This document shows, piece by piece, positions 49,827 through 57,920 of a DNA stretch of 64,000 bases. Both the position numbers and the translations under genes were made by a program. Location of the stretch: contig NZ_CP021111.1 of NCBI RefSeq assembly GCF_002119665.1, positions 434,001 to 498,000 on the forward strand. The letters run 5' to 3'. The stretch comes from Bordetella genomosp. 13 (GTDB lineage Bacteria > Pseudomonadota > Gammaproteobacteria > Burkholderiales > Burkholderiaceae_B). The notes beneath the pieces are model-generated. The model was not told where the DNA came from. It saw only the letters and a list, made by a program, of their open reading frames with translations, and ran no database searches. Every line of letters begins with the position of its first letter. Position 1 is the first letter of the stretch.

Positions 49827-49841
49827 ATATCGGTCCGATAT
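49827..49841. promoter_or_regulatory. perfect inverted repeat upstream of the STN-TonB gene
   Basis: ATATCGG-T-CCGATAT (7+1+7) ends 28 bases before the start codon at 49870. A second palindrome GACATATGTC lies at 49742-49751. Either could be an operator; no binding protein is assigned. Confidence 0.45.
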
Positions 49842-49869
49842 CGCCCCCCTTAGCCGGAGAAGAGAGCAT

Positions 49870-50547
49870 ATGTGGCGTAGGCTGCCTATTGCCGCGTGCC
49901 TTGGCTTCGGTATTTGTCTGCTTGGGGCGGAGTCGCGCATGGCGTCCGCGCAAGACTTCCCCAGCGGGCCCACGGCGCGGGAAATCGACTTCAATATCGA
50001 GGCGCAACCCCTGGAAGACGCCGTCGAGCAATTCAGTGCAATCACGGGAATTTCAGTGGTCTATCAGGCCTCGCTGTCAGTCGGACGTTCTTCCGTGCCA
50101 GTGTCGGGGCGTTACCTGCCTGACACCGCCTTGCGCATGATGGTGTCGAACGCGCAGTTGAATGTGCGCCGCACGGCGGAGTTCTCGTATGTCATCACCT
50201 CGGCCCCGCCCGCCAGCTCCGCGTCGACGGCCCGGCAATGGCGTTCAGCCTCCGAAAAAAGCTACTACGGTCTCGTCCAGCGCAGCCTGCGGCGGGCGCT
50301 GTGCGCGAATGCCCGTGTCGCGCCGGCCTCTTACCGCGCGGCCCTGCAGTTCTGGATCGATCCGCTCGGCCATATCGACCGTGTGCATCTGCTCGACACC
50401 ACGGGCGATCCGCAACGGGACGACGTCTTGCGCCAGACTTTGACGGGGCTCACGGTGGCACCGCCTCCGCAGGAGTTGCCGCAGCCCGTGCTCATGGTGC
50501 TTCTCCCGCGCGAGCAAGCGCTTACCGCTGATTGCCATGCCGGCTAG
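49870..50547 (+). CDS. STN-TonB fusion protein, VreA-like periplasmic signalling protein
   Basis: A 225-residue exported protein. The signal peptide (residues 1-27, ASA-Q) is followed by a secretin/TonB short N-terminal (STN) domain at about 40-110 (FNIEAQPLEDAVEQFSAITGISVVYQ ... VSGRYLPDTALRMMVSNAQLNVRR), the module by which FecA-type receptors talk to FecR. Residues about 132-215 (YYGLVQRSLRRAL ... YRAALQFWIDPLGHIDRVHLLDTTGDPQRDDVLRQTL ... PQPVLMVLLP) resemble a TonB C-terminal domain. There is no beta-barrel. VreA of P. aeruginosa is, as I recall, a similarly small barrel-less signalling protein. A GGAG lies before the ATG. It sits between two sigma genes upstream of fecR-like, so it likely modulates the FecR-like protein. 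Confidence 0.82.
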   Translation: MWRRLPIAACLGFGICLLGAESRMASAQDFPSGPTAREIDFNIEAQPLEDAVEQFSAITGISVVYQASLSVGRSSVPVSGRYLPDTALRMMVSNAQLNVRRTAEFSYVITSAPPASSASTARQWRSASEKSYYGLVQRSLRRALCANARVAPASYRAALQFWIDPLGHIDRVHLLDTTGDPQRDDVLRQTLTGLTVAPPPQELPQPVLMVLLPREQALTADCHAG

Positions 50548-50571
50548 CGTCGCCGAACCGCACAAGCATCC

Positions 50572-51102
50572 ATGACCACGAATCTGGCTTCTCTCAAGGC
50601 GCTGCTCGTGGCGCGCTATGACGAACTGAAGGGACAGCTTTCCCGACGGCTGGGCAATCCCGAGCTGGCGGGCGACGCCTTGCAGGAAACCTGGCTGCAC
50701 CTGCACGGCAAGGAAGCCGCCAGTACCGAGATCAACGCGGTCCACAATCCGACGGCCTACCTCCTGCGGGTCGCATCCAACCTAGCTGTAGACGAACATC
50801 GCAGCGTCGAAAGATTCGTCTCGGTCGGGGAAATCGAGGCGTTCGCCGACGCCCTCGTCACGGACGATCCCGGGCGCGTGCCCACGCCGGCGCGCATTGC
50901 CGAGTCACGGGAAACGATCCAAGCGATGGCTCGGTTGATCGAGCACATGCCGGCGCGCCGGCGCGAGGTCTTCATGGCCGTGCGCCTCGAGGGCTTGCCA
51001 CAGTACGAGGTGGCCGCGCAGATGGGAATCTCGCTGCGCGTAGTCGAACGGGAACTGCAGCGCGCTCAGGAACAGATCGCCCAATATGTAAAAAGAATGT
51101 AA
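50572..51102 (+). CDS. ECF (FecI-like) RNA polymerase sigma factor 2 (VreI-like)
   Basis: A 176-residue group IV sigma factor. Region 2 covers LVARYDELKGQLSRRLGNPELAGDALQETWLHLHGKE ... NPTAYLLRVASNLAVDEHRS; region 4 covers MARLIEHMPARRREVFMAVRLEGLPQYEVAAQMGISLRVVERELQRAQ. It starts 24 bases after the STN-TonB gene and is followed 100 bases later by the FecR-like gene, giving the standard sigma/anti-sigma pairing. It is clearly related to sigma factor 1 in the same cluster, so the pair may be an old duplication. Confidence 0.9.
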   Translation: MTTNLASLKALLVARYDELKGQLSRRLGNPELAGDALQETWLHLHGKEAASTEINAVHNPTAYLLRVASNLAVDEHRSVERFVSVGEIEAFADALVTDDPGRVPTPARIAESRETIQAMARLIEHMPARRREVFMAVRLEGLPQYEVAAQMGISLRVVERELQRAQEQIAQYVKRM

Positions 51103-51202
51103 CGTTGTGCGGTTTTGAGTCTATCCCTCCGTCTTACTACAGCGACGCCTTGAAAACCTCGAGCGCCGGTATCGCGTCCACCCCGATCGTCCATACAAGA
51201 AC

Positions 51203-52189
51203 ATGTTGAGGAATCTCTTCGCCAAACGCAGGGCCCGCCACGACGGGCTCGAATCCCAGGCCCATGCCTGGATTCGTCGTTTGGCGTCCGGCCGCGTCAC
51301 CGAGCACGACCTGCGCATGCTTGCACAATGGTGCGCGCAAAGTCCCGAGCATGCCGGCGCCTTTGCCGACGCGCGTCACCAATGGCAACTGGCGGGTCAG
51401 GCCGCCGCGATGGTCAAAGGCCACTTGCCGCTTAGCGCTCGCCGTCCCGCTTCCACCCCCGTGCACGCGGGCCGACGGGCGTGGCTGGGGGTTGCCATGG
51501 GCGCCGGCGCTGCCGGCGTGGCCGCCATGGTCTATCCCCCGCTTGGGCTGTGGCCGGCGGTGAACGAATGGGGCGCAGACTATGCCACAGCTACCGGCGA
51601 GCAGCGCGAGCTTGCACTGGGTCAGGCCCTGGTGGCCCTGAATACGCAAACGCGTATTTCCGTGCTGAAGGCGGCCGATGCGGGCAAAGGCATGGAATTG
51701 CTCAGCGGCGAAGCCGCGGTCGACCTGCGTTCCGACGAGCCGTTCACTGTCCTGGCCGCGGGCGGGCAGTCCCGTTCCTCCGGCACGGGCGCCCGGTTCG
51801 AAGTGCGCAAGCTCGATGGACAGATCTGCGTCAGCTGCATGAACGGGACGGTCACCGTGCAGTTCGGTGGCCGCGACCTGCTGCTGCACGCCAACGAACA
51901 GGTGTTCTACGATGCCGGCGGCCTGGGGCGCGTACTGCCGGTCGAGGCGCGCGCCGTGTCGGCATGGCGCGAAGGAATGCTGGTGTTCCGGCGCACGGCG
52001 TTGCGCGACGTGGTTGCCGAGATCAACCGATATCGCCCCGGCCGCGTGGTGCTGCTGGACGACAGCAAGGCCGGCGAACTGCTCAACGGCCAATTCCGTA
52101 TCAATCAGTTGGATCACGCGCTGGTGCAGATCAGCCAGGCGTTCAATGTGAAAATCCGCGAAGCCGGCGGTCTGGTGCTTCTTACCTAG
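51203..52189 (+). CDS. FecR-family anti-sigma factor/signal transducer (VreR-like)
   Basis: Inner-membrane regulator of 328 residues that would hold the sigma factor until signalled. The N-terminal cytoplasmic anti-sigma domain (about residues 15-65, ESQAHAWIRRLASGRVTEHDLRMLAQWCAQSPEHAGAF) is DUF4880-like. One membrane helix follows (about 93-111), then the periplasmic FecR domain (YATATGEQRELALGQALVALNTQTRISV ... ARFEVRKLDGQICVSCMNGTVTV). The C-terminal part (MLVFRRTALRDVVAEINRYRPGRVVLLDD ... LDHALVQISQAFNVKIREAGG) is STN-like, as in FecR/FoxR proteins cleaved by regulated proteolysis. It follows sigma factor 2 and is the only FecR-type gene in the window. Confidence 0.92.
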   Translation: MLRNLFAKRRARHDGLESQAHAWIRRLASGRVTEHDLRMLAQWCAQSPEHAGAFADARHQWQLAGQAAAMVKGHLPLSARRPASTPVHAGRRAWLGVAMGAGAAGVAAMVYPPLGLWPAVNEWGADYATATGEQRELALGQALVALNTQTRISVLKAADAGKGMELLSGEAAVDLRSDEPFTVLAAGGQSRSSGTGARFEVRKLDGQICVSCMNGTVTVQFGGRDLLLHANEQVFYDAGGLGRVLPVEARAVSAWREGMLVFRRTALRDVVAEINRYRPGRVVLLDDSKAGELLNGQFRINQLDHALVQISQAFNVKIREAGGLVLLT

Positions 52190-52421
52190 GCTTCACGCGG
52201 CGCCCTCATGCGCTCGAACAAGGCGGCCGGGTCGGCGGTCTGCGTGCCCTCGGCCGCGCGGACCGGTCGCGCGGCACACGCTCGCTTTCTTTCGGTGCGG
52301 CACGTGCCGGTCTTGCAAGCCCGTGCGTCCGTTCCAATACGAAACCGTGCGGTTTTCTTCCGCGACATCCGTCAATCATCGCCGCCCTGTGCCAGGGCGG
52401 GTTCGACTGGAGCGCGCCGCA

Positions 52422-52940
52422 ATGCATACCGACAACGTTGCCACGGATTGGATCCCGACCCTGCACGACCGTCCCGTAGCACTCTATCGTCGGCACGAAC
52501 CTTGGCTGTCCGTGGTGCCGGCCGGCATGTGGCACTCGGCCGATGCCTGGTACGACCGCATTCCCGCTCGCCATCCCCTGGTCCTGCTGCGTACACATGT
52601 GGACGCGCGCCTGGCGACTTTGCCGTCGCAGGCCATGGCGCCGCTCGCGCAGATCGCCAGCGAAGGCCTGTCGCCGCAGATGCTGCTGCGGGCATGCATA
52701 CTCAAGTCGCTTACCTCGATGGGCAGCGGGCAGGGCTTTCGCGAGCTGCTCAGCTTCAATACGCTTTATCGCTGGTTCGTGGCGATACCCGCGGGGCAGC
52801 AGCAGGTCGAATCCGTCGTGCGGTCGCTGCATCGCCTCGAGCAGAACGAGGCAGCGCTTGTCGTGTCAACCGGGCTGATGGCGAAGCTGCTGGGCGATGC
52901 CGATGATCTGGTGCGCAGCTTCGCGCATTGCGGACGGTAG
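52422..52940 (+). CDS. Phd/DUF772-like protein, copy 3
   Basis: A 172-residue relative of the two genes at 47637 and 48369. The short N-terminal part RPVALYRRHEPWLSVVPAGMWHSADAW (about 18-43) aligns with the second half of the Phd-like domain of copy 1 (PVLIMRYEEPWVCLVDYHAW). Residues about 51-120 (HPLVLLRTHVDARL ... LLRACILKSLTSMGSGQGFRELLSFNTLYRWFV) are the DUF772-like part. The first half of the Phd-like domain appears lost or strongly diverged. It follows the FecR-like gene and closes the island. Confidence 0.7.
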   Translation: MHTDNVATDWIPTLHDRPVALYRRHEPWLSVVPAGMWHSADAWYDRIPARHPLVLLRTHVDARLATLPSQAMAPLAQIASEGLSPQMLLRACILKSLTSMGSGQGFRELLSFNTLYRWFVAIPAGQQQVESVVRSLHRLEQNEAALVVSTGLMAKLLGDADDLVRSFAHCGR

Positions 52941-53040
52941 GCGCCGCACATCGCGCGGGCGCCGATGCGTGCTGGCGTATGCCTGCGCGGCCGCTCGACC
53001 GCGCATGGCCATGCCGTAATCCGTATCGGCGCTTCGGGGG

Positions 53041-54444
53041 CTACGCCGCCTTCTTCTCGCCGCTCGGCCGGATATTCTGGTTGTGCCGGAACAGGTTCTG
53101 CGGGTCGTATCGGGTCTTTATCTCGACCAGCCTGTCGAAGTTCGGTCCATATGCCGAGCCAATCCGCTCCAGCTCTTCCTCCGTCATGAAATTCACGTAC
53201 ACGCCGCCTGCGGAATAGGGTTCGGTGTCGCGGAACAGCGCACGCGCCCACGCGATGCAGCGTTCGTCGTCGGCGGGATCATCCCACCGTCCGTGCACGT
53301 TCATGGCGAACTGCGTGGAGCGATGCGGATACGCCATCGATGTCACTGCAGGCCGCTGCGTGGCCTCGCCGATGCAGCCCAGGAAGATCTCGCACTGCGG
53401 TGAAGGCACGTCTTTCACGGCCTCGACCACGACGTCGATCAGGCCGTCCTGCAGCGAGTCCAGGTTGTGCGACTTCCAGTAGTTGCGAGCGCCCGGCGTC
53501 AGCAACGGGTCGAACGCCTTCTGCCACGCGGTGTACGGCATGGGGCCCAGGTGTTCACCATAAGGCGTGCCCAGCTGGCGGATGGCCGACACGGCCTGCG
53601 GTCCGTCGTCGAGGTTGCCCAGGTAGCAGCTGGCGAATGCGACGCACGGCTTGCCATGCACGTCGGGCGCAAGAAAGGGCAGCGGGGGCGCCTGCCGCAG
53701 CACGACCCACACGGTAAGGTCCGCCGGCATGGTGGCCAGCGCCGCGCGGTACTTCATCAATGCGTCGCGAGCCTGTTCCAACGGCAGTATCACCAGGCCG
53801 CCGTACACCATCGGCCCCACCTGGTGCAGCTTGTACTCGAACATGGTCACCACGCCGAAGTTGCCGCCGCCGCCGCGGATCGCCCAGAACAAATCCTCGT
53901 TTTCTTCCTCGCTGGCGTGCCGCAGTTCGCCGTCGGCGGTGACGATGTCGACCGACAGCAGATTGTCTATCGTCATGCCGTGCTTGCGGCTCAGCCAGCC
54001 GAACCCGCCGCCCAGCGTCAGGCCCGCGACGCCGGTGGTCGAGTTGATGCCCAGCGGCACGGCAAGGCCGAATGCCTGGGCTTCGTGATCCAGATCCGCC
54101 AGAGTGGCCCCGGGCTCTACATGGGCAACGGACAGCTCGGGATCGATCCGCACCGATTTCATCTGCGACAGGTCGATCATCACGCCGCCCTCGCAGACTG
54201 CGGTTCCCGCGATATTGTGTCCGCCGCCGCGCACGGCCACGAGCGAACCGGTGCTGCGGGCGAAGTCCACGGCGCGGCGCACGTCGGCCGCGCCCGCGCA
54301 CCGCACGATCACCGCGGGACGGCGGTCGATCATGGCGTTCCAGATCTTGCGGGCATCGTCGTAGCCGGGGTCGTCGGGCGTAAGCACCTGGCCCCGGGTG
54401 GATGCTTTCAGATCATCGATGGCACCTTGAGACAGATTGCTCAT
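53041..54444 (-). CDS. FAD-linked oxidase of the berberine-bridge-enzyme type
   Basis: Flavoprotein oxidase of 467 residues. The PCMH-type FAD domain shows VRGGGHNIAGTAVCEGGVMIDLSQMKSVRID, where the His of GGGHN is the usual covalent flavin site. NSTTGVAGLTLGGGFGWLSRKHG and IRGGGGNFGVVTMFEY complete it. The C-terminal BBE motif YDPQNLFRHNQNI binds the flavin. The start at 54444 has an excellent AAGGAGGT Shine-Dalgarno; a longer upstream reading is not needed. No cysteine corresponding to a bicovalent 6-S-cysteinyl link is obvious. Family members oxidise sugars, alcohols or natural products; substrate unknown and no clear operon partner. Confidence 0.93.
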   Translation of the reverse strand: MSNLSQGAIDDLKASTRGQVLTPDDPGYDDARKIWNAMIDRRPAVIVRCAGAADVRRAVDFARSTGSLVAVRGGGHNIAGTAVCEGGVMIDLSQMKSVRIDPELSVAHVEPGATLADLDHEAQAFGLAVPLGINSTTGVAGLTLGGGFGWLSRKHGMTIDNLLSVDIVTADGELRHASEEENEDLFWAIRGGGGNFGVVTMFEYKLHQVGPMVYGGLVILPLEQARDALMKYRAALATMPADLTVWVVLRQAPPLPFLAPDVHGKPCVAFASCYLGNLDDGPQAVSAIRQLGTPYGEHLGPMPYTAWQKAFDPLLTPGARNYWKSHNLDSLQDGLIDVVVEAVKDVPSPQCEIFLGCIGEATQRPAVTSMAYPHRSTQFAMNVHGRWDDPADDERCIAWARALFRDTEPYSAGGVYVNFMTEEELERIGSAYGPNFDRLVEIKTRYDPQNLFRHNQNIRPSGEKKAA

Positions 54445-54782
54445 CACATACCTCCTTGAAGGAGCTGCTTCGTAGCGAACTTCTGCATGAGCCGTCGATG
54501 CTTGGCGCGGCATGGCGTTTGCCTCCTCGCGACAGGGGCCATGTCCCTGTGCACCGTGCGCCGGCGCGCCGCGCAGGGCTGGCGGCTTACCCTCTTTGCG
54601 GGCCGGAGCGTGTCAAAAAAGTATAGGCCTCCGATGATGCCCATCGTCGGGGTTAAACCATACGCGTACATGCTTTGGACCCGTTCAGGCGTAGGTAGCC
54701 ATCCGGCGCCGGCATGGCTTTTGCGGCATGCGAGCGGCTTTGTGTTTCTCGAAGCCGCTTATCAATCGCCAAGGACGCCGCA
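54445..54782. other. intergenic region between the FAD oxidase and the small acidic protein gene
   Basis: About 340 bases, no gene supported. It must contain the promoter of the leftward FAD-oxidase gene and that of the small rightward gene. A near-perfect inverted repeat CCGATGAT-GCCC-ATCGTCGG lies at about 54631-54650. Confidence 0.45.
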
Positions 54783-55010
54783 ATGAACCAGAGATCGCCA
54801 TCGCTTCCTGTCGGCACGCCGGCCCGGCAGGAGAATCGTGAAGACGTCGATGACTCGCATCAGGGGCATGGAGTGCGCCGCGGTCCCGAGCCGGACCCGG
54901 GCACGGTGCTGCCGCCGGGCGGGGTGGTGGAGGGCGAGAACCAGCCCGCGCCCGCGTCGCCTGGCGCCAATGAAGACGAGGATGCGGCTCGGAACCGATC
55001 TGTGCCGTAG
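54783..55010 (+). CDS. small acidic, proline/glycine-rich hypothetical protein
   Basis: A 75-residue hydrophilic protein with no signal peptide or membrane helix, rich in Pro, Gly, Glu and Asp (PPGGVVEGENQPAPASPG). It is probably intrinsically disordered. AAGGA upstream at proper spacing supports the ATG at 54783. Short proteins of this composition recur in Burkholderiales genomes, but I cannot name a family or function. It ends 65 bases before the convergent TonB-dependent receptor gene. Confidence 0.55.
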   Translation: MNQRSPSLPVGTPARQENREDVDDSHQGHGVRRGPEPDPGTVLPPGGVVEGENQPAPASPGANEDEDAARNRSVP

Positions 55011-55075
55011 GGTAGGAGGGCGCCGGCCCGGTCCGAAGGCGCCAGCTCGGCCTCGCGCGGGGCGTTGTCTCGAGC

Positions 55076-57301
55076 CTAGAAGCGCGTCCTCAGGTTCAAC
55101 GACACGCTGCGTGGTTCGCCATAGATGTTGTAGCTGCTCAGCGTGCCCACCCGTGCGTAATATCGGCGGTCGGCCAGGTTGTTCACGGCCAGCGTTACTC
55201 GCGTTTGCGGCGTGACGGCGTAGGCGACCTGGGCGTTCATCACCGCGTAGCCGCCGGCTTCCCGCACGCCGGCCACACCGGTGCCTGGCGCGGCCGAACT
55301 CACCAGCACCCCGCCACCAACGATCCACGGCGTGTCAGCCACGCGATAGTTGCCGTACAGCTTGAAGGCATGACGCGGCTCGAACAGCGAGAACGTCGCG
55401 CCTTCGTTGTTGCGGTCCGTCGCGTAGCGGCTGATCAGATATGCGTAGCCCGCCGTCAGCTGCAGGTTGCGGATGGGGCTGCCGCTGATTTCCACCTCGG
55501 CGCCCTTCACCTCCACTTCGCCCGCGGACAGGAAGAAGCCGGGATTGTCCAGGTCGGGGTAGGAGCGGTTCACGTCACGGGTACGAAAGACCGCGGCGCT
55601 GAACAGCAGCTTGCCGTCGTTCAACTGCCCCTTGAACCCGAATTCGATCTGCTTGCCTTCGCGCGGGTCCAGGTTGCTGTCGTTGGCGTCTTTCTGCGAT
55701 TGCGGCATGAAGATGTCGGAGTAGCTGGAGTAGACGGTCCACTGTTGGGACAGCCGATAGACCACGCCCGCATACGGCGTGAACACACCGCGCTCACGCG
55801 AGGCGACAGCCCATTCGGTGGGCGCGGACGGCGCCACGCTGCGGTTGCGCGTGGTGAAGTCGCTCAACCGCCCGCCCAGCACCAGCGTCAGCGGGTCGAC
55901 GATGGACAACCGCAGTTGGCCATAGAAGCCGTCCTGCCGCGTCTCGTAGCCCGATCCGCGTACGTAGGGGCCTATCGCGCTTTCGGGCACCAGGTCGGGC
56001 CGGCCGAACGGTATGCCGGGCACGGAGGTGTTAGCGCCGTACAACGTCTCACCTTCATAGACCTCATAGTTGTAGCCCACCGTGGCTTCATGCCTGCGGC
56101 CCAGCAGTTGAAACGGGCCCGCCGCATACAGATCGACCGCCTTGCGCGTGGAGCTGTCGTCCCAGCCGCGCCGCATGTAGTTGCCTATCAGGCCGGTGTC
56201 GGGGTTCACTCCGGTGTTCGGATAGCCGTCATGCACGCGCCAATCCCGTTCGGCGTGCGCGACATGAAGCTTGAATTGCCAGCCGCTGGACAGGCGGTGC
56301 ACGGCCTCGGCCGCCACGGTGCGGTGGTGCGTGTCGTAGCGGCTCCATGGAGCCATGGGATTGGCGGAGCGCGACGCGTCGATGAACCTTCCGTCGGTGT
56401 AGGCCGGCAAGCCCGTGTAGGGATCGGTCTTGTCGTCCTGGAAGGCGGCGTACAGCGAGAACGACGTGGCTGGCGTCAGGTCATAGTCCAGCGTGCCGTA
56501 TACGAACTGTTTGGCGCTGTGCGCGTGGTCGTAATGGAAGTCGCGGTCCTGCAAGGTGGCGACGACCCGTCCGCGCAAGGTGCCCTGCGCGTTCAGCGGC
56601 AGGCCCACGTCGGCTTCGGCGCGCTTGTCGTTCCACGAGCCATAGGTCAGGGCGGCGGATCCGCTGAAGTCCGAGGGCGCCCGTTTGCGGACGAAGTTCA
56701 CCGTGCCGCCAGGCTGGCCCGAGCCTTGGAACAGGCCTGCCGGACCGCGCAGCACTTCGATGCGGTCGAACATCGCCAGGTCGTACTGCTGCGTGGCGTT
56801 CAAGCCGTTGAAGGCCGGCACGCCGTCATAGCTGGGCTCGAGGAAATAGCCGCGCGAGCGGATCTGCGACGACGTGCCATCCCAGGGCGTGACGGTCACG
56901 CCGGTGACCTGCGCCAGCGCTTCTTCGGCGCTTTGCAGATTCTGGTCCTCGATGCGCTGTCGCGTGATGACGCTTACGGAATTGGGCAGCTCCATGACCG
57001 GAACGGCGGTTTTGCCGCCCACGGTGACCAGCGGCGCCGCATAGCTGTCCGCCCCCTCGCTGGTGGCATCGCGCAGCGCGGCGCCGGTAACGACCACCGC
57101 GGGCAGGCCGATGACCGCGCCGGGGTTCGCACCCGGGGCGGCGGGGGGTCGGGCGTCTTCTTGTGCGGTCGCCACGCCGGCCCAGCAGGCAAGCGCAAAC
57201 GCGCGGCCGGAGAAAGAGAGATGGCGGCGACCCGGCTCGTGATCGTGGTGGGTGGGAAGACGCTTTCGGGAACGCGGGCGCGGCAGGTGTTTTGTTGTCA
57301 T
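55076..57301 (-). CDS. TonB-dependent siderophore receptor
   Basis: Outer-membrane iron-siderophore receptor of 741 residues. A long basic N-region and signal peptide (about 1-47) are followed by a TonB-box-like GLPAVVVTG. The plug domain (ELPNSVSVITRQRIEDQNLQSAEEALAQVTGVTVTPWDG ... FDRIEVLRGPAGLFQGSGQPGGTVNFVRKR) matches ferrichrome/pyoverdine-type receptors. The 22-strand barrel ends in LNLRTRF with the terminal Phe. There is no N-terminal STN domain, so it does not itself signal to a FecR. The ATG at 57301 gives a reasonable signal peptide; the longer upstream reading is low complexity. No siderophore biosynthesis genes are nearby. Confidence 0.94.
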   Translation of the reverse strand: MTTKHLPRPRSRKRLPTHHDHEPGRRHLSFSGRAFALACWAGVATAQEDARPPAAPGANPGAVIGLPAVVVTGAALRDATSEGADSYAAPLVTVGGKTAVPVMELPNSVSVITRQRIEDQNLQSAEEALAQVTGVTVTPWDGTSSQIRSRGYFLEPSYDGVPAFNGLNATQQYDLAMFDRIEVLRGPAGLFQGSGQPGGTVNFVRKRAPSDFSGSAALTYGSWNDKRAEADVGLPLNAQGTLRGRVVATLQDRDFHYDHAHSAKQFVYGTLDYDLTPATSFSLYAAFQDDKTDPYTGLPAYTDGRFIDASRSANPMAPWSRYDTHHRTVAAEAVHRLSSGWQFKLHVAHAERDWRVHDGYPNTGVNPDTGLIGNYMRRGWDDSSTRKAVDLYAAGPFQLLGRRHEATVGYNYEVYEGETLYGANTSVPGIPFGRPDLVPESAIGPYVRGSGYETRQDGFYGQLRLSIVDPLTLVLGGRLSDFTTRNRSVAPSAPTEWAVASRERGVFTPYAGVVYRLSQQWTVYSSYSDIFMPQSQKDANDSNLDPREGKQIEFGFKGQLNDGKLLFSAAVFRTRDVNRSYPDLDNPGFFLSAGEVEVKGAEVEISGSPIRNLQLTAGYAYLISRYATDRNNEGATFSLFEPRHAFKLYGNYRVADTPWIVGGGVLVSSAAPGTGVAGVREAGGYAVMNAQVAYAVTPQTRVTLAVNNLADRRYYARVGTLSSYNIYGEPRSVSLNLRTRF

Positions 57302-57384
57302 TGCTATCGAACGAAGAACATCGCGCAGTGCCGGGACAGCCCCAGCGTCGCTTACGAATTGCAATGATATAACATAACTAAAGC

Positions 57385-57490
57385 GGGCTGGACCGGATCC
57401 CACTGGAGCACTGGGTTGGGCCGGACCAGACTGAACCGAACAGGGCTGGACCGGCTCAACTGGGCTCAATCGGCCCAACTGGCTGGACTT
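57385..57490. repeat. block of short degenerate repeats
   Basis: GGGCTGGACCGG occurs exactly at 57385-57396 and 57443-57454, with related words (GGCCGGACC, CTCAACTGGGCTCAAT, CCCAACTGGCTGG) between and after them. The block lies just upstream of the receptor gene start. Confidence 0.6.
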
Positions 57491-57920
57491 GGCTGTGCTT
57501 CGACGCCTTCACGCAGGCCGATCCCCGAATCACCTGCCATCCCTAGGCGCTGGACCGCATTTCCTCGGGGCAGTGGCCATCGCTTCCCGCGCTTTTTGTA
57601 AAAACCTCCCTGCCCGGCGTACAGAGTTTGTCAGAGTTTGTTTGGGCTTATTAACAATGACGCGATTCCCGCAGGTCTATGCTTGAACCGCCTAAACAAC
57701 TCATGAGGGTGCATGATGAACGAGGGTCCCGTACCTGCTCCTACCCCGTCGCAGCCGCGTCGCTGGCCCTTTGGCTACGCTGAGCAAGAGGCTGCATGAC
57801 GCCGCCGGAGCGTGGCCCTGCCTGTGCTGGTCGATGCGCTCAGCGCGCCGCGCTGGTGCATCGACAGTGACATAAAGGTAACTGAATGCTGAAATGGTTC
57901 TTGGCCCACAGGTATTTTTT

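Noticed and set aside
47637..52940. Insertion-sequence remnants (IS5 family) in place of the Phd/DUF772 genes
   Set aside because: Three intact, mutually diverged frames with a fused Phd-like domain, no DDE domain, no terminal inverted repeats or target duplications; domesticated proteins fit better.
57355..57385. Fur box at the TonB-dependent receptor promoter
   Set aside because: The AT-rich stretch has only weak resemblance to the 19-base Fur consensus; not enough to call.
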